NCBI GenBank assembly: GCA_013362835.1
Contig: JABFVJ010000356.1
Coordinates: forward strand, 1-7,924
DNA from: Nonomuraea sp.
GTDB lineage: Bacteria; Actinomycetota; Actinomycetes; Streptosporangiales; Streptosporangiaceae
Length of the DNA: 7,924 nucleotides
Reading direction: 5' to 3'
Under the pieces are notes generated by a model. That model did no database searches and was not told the origin of the DNA. It was given only the letters and a program-made list of their open reading frames with translations. The translations under genes and the position numbers were made by a program. Positions 6,178 to 7,924 of the stretch are shown here, piece after piece. Positions within the stretch are counted from its first letter, which is position 1; each line of letters begins with the position of its first letter.

Positions 6178-6516
6178 GTGCACGCGTTCGACGTCCTCGG
6201 CGATCCGGTCCGCCGCCGGATCCTGGAGCTGCTCGCCGGCGGCGAGCAGAGTTCCGGCGAGGTCACCGCCGTCATCCAGCGGGAGTTCGGCATCTCGCAG
6301 CCGGCCGTCTCCCAGCACCTGCGGGTGCTGCGCGACAACGGGTTCGCCAGCGTGCGGGCCGAGGGCACGCGACGGCTCTACGCCGTGGAGTTCGCGCCGC
6401 TGCGAGAGGTCGATCTCTGGCTCGACCATTTCCGCCGGTTCTGGGACCAGCGCCTCGACGCGCTGGCCACCGAACTCGCGCGGGGCAAGAAAAGGAGACG
6501 TGATGGACAGTCTTGA
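6178..6516 (+). CDS. ArsR-family winged-helix transcriptional regulator
   Basis: This 112-residue DNA-binding protein has the typical start FDVLGDPVRRRILELL, a helix-turn-helix with recognition helix near 40-51 (SQPAVSQHLRVL) and a beta-wing around 56-69 (ASVRAEGTRRLYAV). The C-terminal tail is basic (KKRRR). It contains no cysteine, so metal or arsenic sensing through Cys thiolates is ruled out. It belongs with the ArsR regulators encoded beside SRPBCC proteins, whose signal is usually unknown. The GTG at 6178 is the first possible start after an in-frame stop at 6163-6165 and lies directly before the conserved region. Its last 14 bases overlap the SRPBCC gene, so the two are cotranscribed and probably coupled. 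It most likely represses its own operon. Confidence 0.88.
   Translation: MHAFDVLGDPVRRRILELLAGGEQSSGEVTAVIQREFGISQPAVSQHLRVLRDNGFASVRAEGTRRLYAVEFAPLREVDLWLDHFRRFWDQRLDALATELARGKKRRRDGQS
6491..6497 (+). promoter_or_regulatory. Ribosome binding site deciding the SRPBCC start
   Basis: AAAGGAG lies within the ArsR coding end. It leaves 5 bases before the ATG at 6503 but only 2 before the GTG at 6500, so the ATG is the better start. Confidence 0.7.
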
Positions 6517-7129
6517 CGAGATATCGAGAATCCGGCGCGAGCTGAAGGACGGCGAGCGCAAGACCGTGGTGCTGAGCCGCCACTACGACGCCGACGTGGA
6601 GGACGTCTGGCACGCCTGCACCGACGCCGAACGCCTCGCCCGCTGGTTCCTGCCCGTCAAGGGCGACCTGCGGCTCGGGGGGACGTACCAGCTGGAGGGC
6701 AACGCGGGCGGCGAGATCCTGCGGTGCGAGCCGCCGTCCCACCTCAAGGTGAGCTGGTTGTACGGCGAGGACCCCGGCTTCTCCGAGGTCGAGGTGACGC
6801 TGTCGGCCGAGGACGACGGCACGCTGTTCGAGCTGCGCCACACGGCCGAGGTGCCACCCGAGATGTGGGGGCAGTTCGGCCCCGGCGCGGTCGGCGTCGG
6901 CTGGGACCTGGCGCTGCTCGGCCTCGGCCTCTACCTGGCGGGCGGGTCGATGACCGAGAAGGACGGCTTCGAGTCCACCGAGGAGGGCAGGGTCTTCATC
7001 ACCGCCAGCAGCCAGGCGTGGGGCGCCGCCTTCGAACAGGCGGGCGCCCCGCCCGAGACGGCCGCCGCCGCAGTCGCCGGCACCACCGCCTTCTTCCTGC
7101 CACGACCGGACGAGGAGACCCAGAGATGA
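6503..7129 (+). CDS. SRPBCC (AHSA1/CalC-like) domain protein
   Basis: This 208-residue cytoplasmic protein has the START/Bet v1-like fold of the AHSA1 group, which binds hydrophobic ligands in a deep pocket. The signature is VVLSRHYDADVEDVWHACTDAERLARWF written in pieces: an initial strand (VVLSRHY, 22-28), the helix VEDVWHACTD (32-41) and RLARWFLP (44-51). After these come the strand GGTYQLEG (59-66), ELRHTAEVP (110-118) and a final amphipathic region GPGAVGVGWDLALLGL (126-141). The tail from about 150 is longer than the minimal domain but common in this subgroup. It starts within the ArsR end and its stop overlaps the start of the VOC gene (ATGA), so all three genes form one unit. The ligand or reaction is unknown; a role in binding or modifying a small molecule sensed by the regulator is inference. 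Confidence 0.85.
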   Translation: MDSLDEISRIRRELKDGERKTVVLSRHYDADVEDVWHACTDAERLARWFLPVKGDLRLGGTYQLEGNAGGEILRCEPPSHLKVSWLYGEDPGFSEVEVTLSAEDDGTLFELRHTAEVPPEMWGQFGPGAVGVGWDLALLGLGLYLAGGSMTEKDGFESTEEGRVFITASSQAWGAAFEQAGAPPETAAAAVAGTTAFFLPRPDEETQR

Positions 7130-7524
7130 CGCAGAAGACCACGACGTTCCTCATGTTCCAGAACGGCGACGCCGAGGAGGCCATGACCTTCTACGTGTCC
7201 CTGTTCGGCGACTCCAAGGTGGTGGACGTCTCCCGCTACGGCCCCGGCGAGCCGGGCGCCGAGGGCACGGTCAAGCACGCCACGTTCACCCTGGCGGGCC
7301 AGGAGTACATGTGCATCGACAGCAACGTGCAGCACGGGTTCGGCTTCACCCCGTCGATCTCCATCTGGGTGGCGTGCGACACCGAGGAGGAGATCGACCG
7401 CCTGTACGCGACCCTGCTGGAGGGCGGCCAGGCCCTGATGGGCCTCAGCTCCTACGGCTTCAGCACCAAGTTCGGCTGGGTCAACGACCGCTTCGGGGTG
7501 TCCTGGCAGCTCAACCTGGCCTGA
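7126..7524 (+). CDS. VOC-superfamily protein, PhnB-like (3-demethylubiquinone methyltransferase-like fold)
   Basis: This 132-residue protein has the paired beta-alpha-beta-beta-beta modules of the vicinal oxygen chelate superfamily. The N-terminal half runs from TFLMFQNGDAEEAMTFYVSLF (in outline: strand, then helix EEAMTFYVSLFGDSKV) to KHATFTLAGQEYMCID. The C-terminal half includes SISIWVACDTEEEIDRLY and ends in VNDRFGVSWQLNLA, where DRFGVSWQ is typical of PhnB-like proteins. Despite the family name, methyltransferase activity should not be assumed. A GAGGAG run at 7112-7117 leaves 8 bases to the ATG, and the start overlaps the SRPBCC stop by 4 bases. ArsR, SRPBCC and VOC genes occur together in many actinobacteria, so it is probably a partner in detoxifying or modifying a small molecule (inference). 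The stop codon lies in the stem of the shared terminator. Confidence 0.85.
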   Translation: MTQKTTTFLMFQNGDAEEAMTFYVSLFGDSKVVDVSRYGPGEPGAEGTVKHATFTLAGQEYMCIDSNVQHGFGFTPSISIWVACDTEEEIDRLYATLLEGGQALMGLSSYGFSTKFGWVNDRFGVSWQLNLA

Positions 7525-7541
7525 CGGGCGGTCAGGCCAGG
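7515..7541. terminator. Bidirectional hairpin terminator spanning two convergent stop codons
   Basis: CCTGGCCTGAC at 7515-7525 and GTCAGGCCAGG at 7531-7541 are exact reverse complements, an 11-bp stem with the 5-base loop GGGCG. The VOC stop (7522-7524) and the SDR stop (complement of 7532-7534) both lie in the stem, so each protein ends in Leu-Ala-stop. There is no T tract on either side; many actinobacterial terminators lack one. The symmetry suits termination of both convergent transcripts. Confidence 0.75.
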
Positions 7542-7924
7542 CTCTGGCCGCCGTCCACGGTGAGCACGGTCCCGGTCACGAAGTTGTTGGCCATGAGGAA
7601 CAACGACGCCGAGGCCGCCTCCTGCGCGGTGCCGAACCGGCCGAGCGGCGAGCTCAGCCCGGCGGCGGCCACGGCCTCGTCGCCGTCCAGGCCCATGGTG
7701 CCGCGCGAGAGCGGGGTGTCCACGATGCCGTACCTGACGGCGTTGACGCGCAGCCGCCGGGGCGCGAGCTCGACGGCGAGGGTCCTGGTGAGCCCTTCGA
7801 CGGCGCCGAGTATCGCGATGGCGGCGGCCGCGCCGGGGATAGGCCGCTGCAGGTAGAGCCCGGAGCTGAAGGTGATCGAGCCGCCGGGCTCCATCACGCG
7901 GGCGGCGGCGCGGGCCGCGCCGTA
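7532..7924 (-). CDS. SDR-family oxidoreductase, C-terminal part (5' end outside window), YxxxK motif absent
   Basis: This is the C-terminal part, about 130 residues, of a short-chain dehydrogenase/reductase with a Rossmann fold. The frame stays open to the window edge, and the Met-Met at 7892-7897 lies inside the fold (YGAARAAARVMEPGGS), so the true start is beyond 7924. Visible landmarks are GGSITFSSG, which holds the active-site Ser position, GAVEGLTRTLAVELAP, RLRVNAVRYGIVDTPL, and the C-terminal FVTGTVLTVDGGQSLA. In normal members YxxxK precedes the AVEGLTR helix; here the aligned residues are AIAIL, with Ala (codon 7820-7822) for Tyr and Leu (codon 7808-7810) for Lys. Classical dehydrogenase catalysis is therefore doubtful. 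SDR relatives with a degenerate YxxxK are known, so this may be a recognised subgroup, not decay. The gene converges on the VOC gene with 7 bases between the stops. Confidence 0.85.
   Translation of the reverse strand, partial: YGAARAAARVMEPGGSITFSSGLYLQRPIPGAAAAIAILGAVEGLTRTLAVELAPRRLRVNAVRYGIVDTPLSRGTMGLDGDEAVAAAGLSSPLGRFGTAQEAASASLFLMANNFVTGTVLTVDGGQSLA

Noticed and set aside
6500..6502. GTG as the start of the SRPBCC protein
   Set aside because: It leaves only 2 bases after AAAGGAG; the ATG at 6503 has workable spacing.
7311..7856. + strand frame running through the VOC end and over the SDR gene
   Set aside because: It crosses the terminator and is antisense to clear SDR motifs; no recognisable domain.

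Overview
The window comes from a high-GC actinomycete. The coding DNA is strongly GC-biased at third codon positions, GTG starts are frequent, genes are chained by 4-base GTGA/ATGA overlaps, and two genes look leaderless. A filamentous member of the Streptosporangiales/Streptomycetales (for example a Nonomuraea-like organism) fits the gene content, but this placement is inference. There are eight protein genes: seven on the + strand, plus one entering from the right edge on the - strand. I see no RNA gene, CRISPR array, insertion sequence, phage gene or attachment site.

Layout. (1) Bases 1-1667 are the end of an operon: the C-terminal third of a thiolase-like protein, then an ECF-transporter ATPase (BioM-like) and its transmembrane T component (BioN-like), joined by 4-base overlaps. 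The set resembles biotin-uptake loci; the substrate-binding S component (BioY) is not in the window and would have to lie upstream or elsewhere. The thiolase has lost two of its three C-terminal active-site residues. (2) Bases 1668-1801 are an AT-rich control region (42% GC over 1681-1780) with a 14-base direct repeat, small palindromes, a weak candidate promoter and a clear ribosome binding site. (3) Bases 1802-4057 encode a secreted sialidase/BNR-repeat protein with two C-terminal beta-sandwich modules. (4) Bases 4106-6145 encode a cytoplasmic S9 (DPP-IV-like) serine peptidase, probably from a leaderless mRNA. (5) Bases 6178-7524 are a compact ArsR regulator - SRPBCC (AHSA1-like) - VOC operon with overlapping genes. 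(6) Bases 7532-7924 (- strand) are the C-terminal part of an SDR-family protein whose YxxxK active-site motif is missing. The VOC and SDR genes converge with 7 bases between them, and both stop codons lie inside a perfect 11-bp inverted repeat that probably ends transcription from both sides.

How the genes work together. BioM and BioN would energise uptake of a vitamin, most likely biotin. The sialidase-like protein would act outside the cell on glycans, and the peptidase inside on short peptides. The ArsR regulator probably controls itself and the two small proteins downstream. No large new defence or mobile system is evident. The points most worth a second look are the inactive-looking thiolase in the vitamin-transport operon, the repeat-flanked sialidase promoter region, the two leaderless starts, the altered double-Glu motif of the peptidase, the terminator built into two coding ends, and the SDR without catalytic Tyr/Lys.
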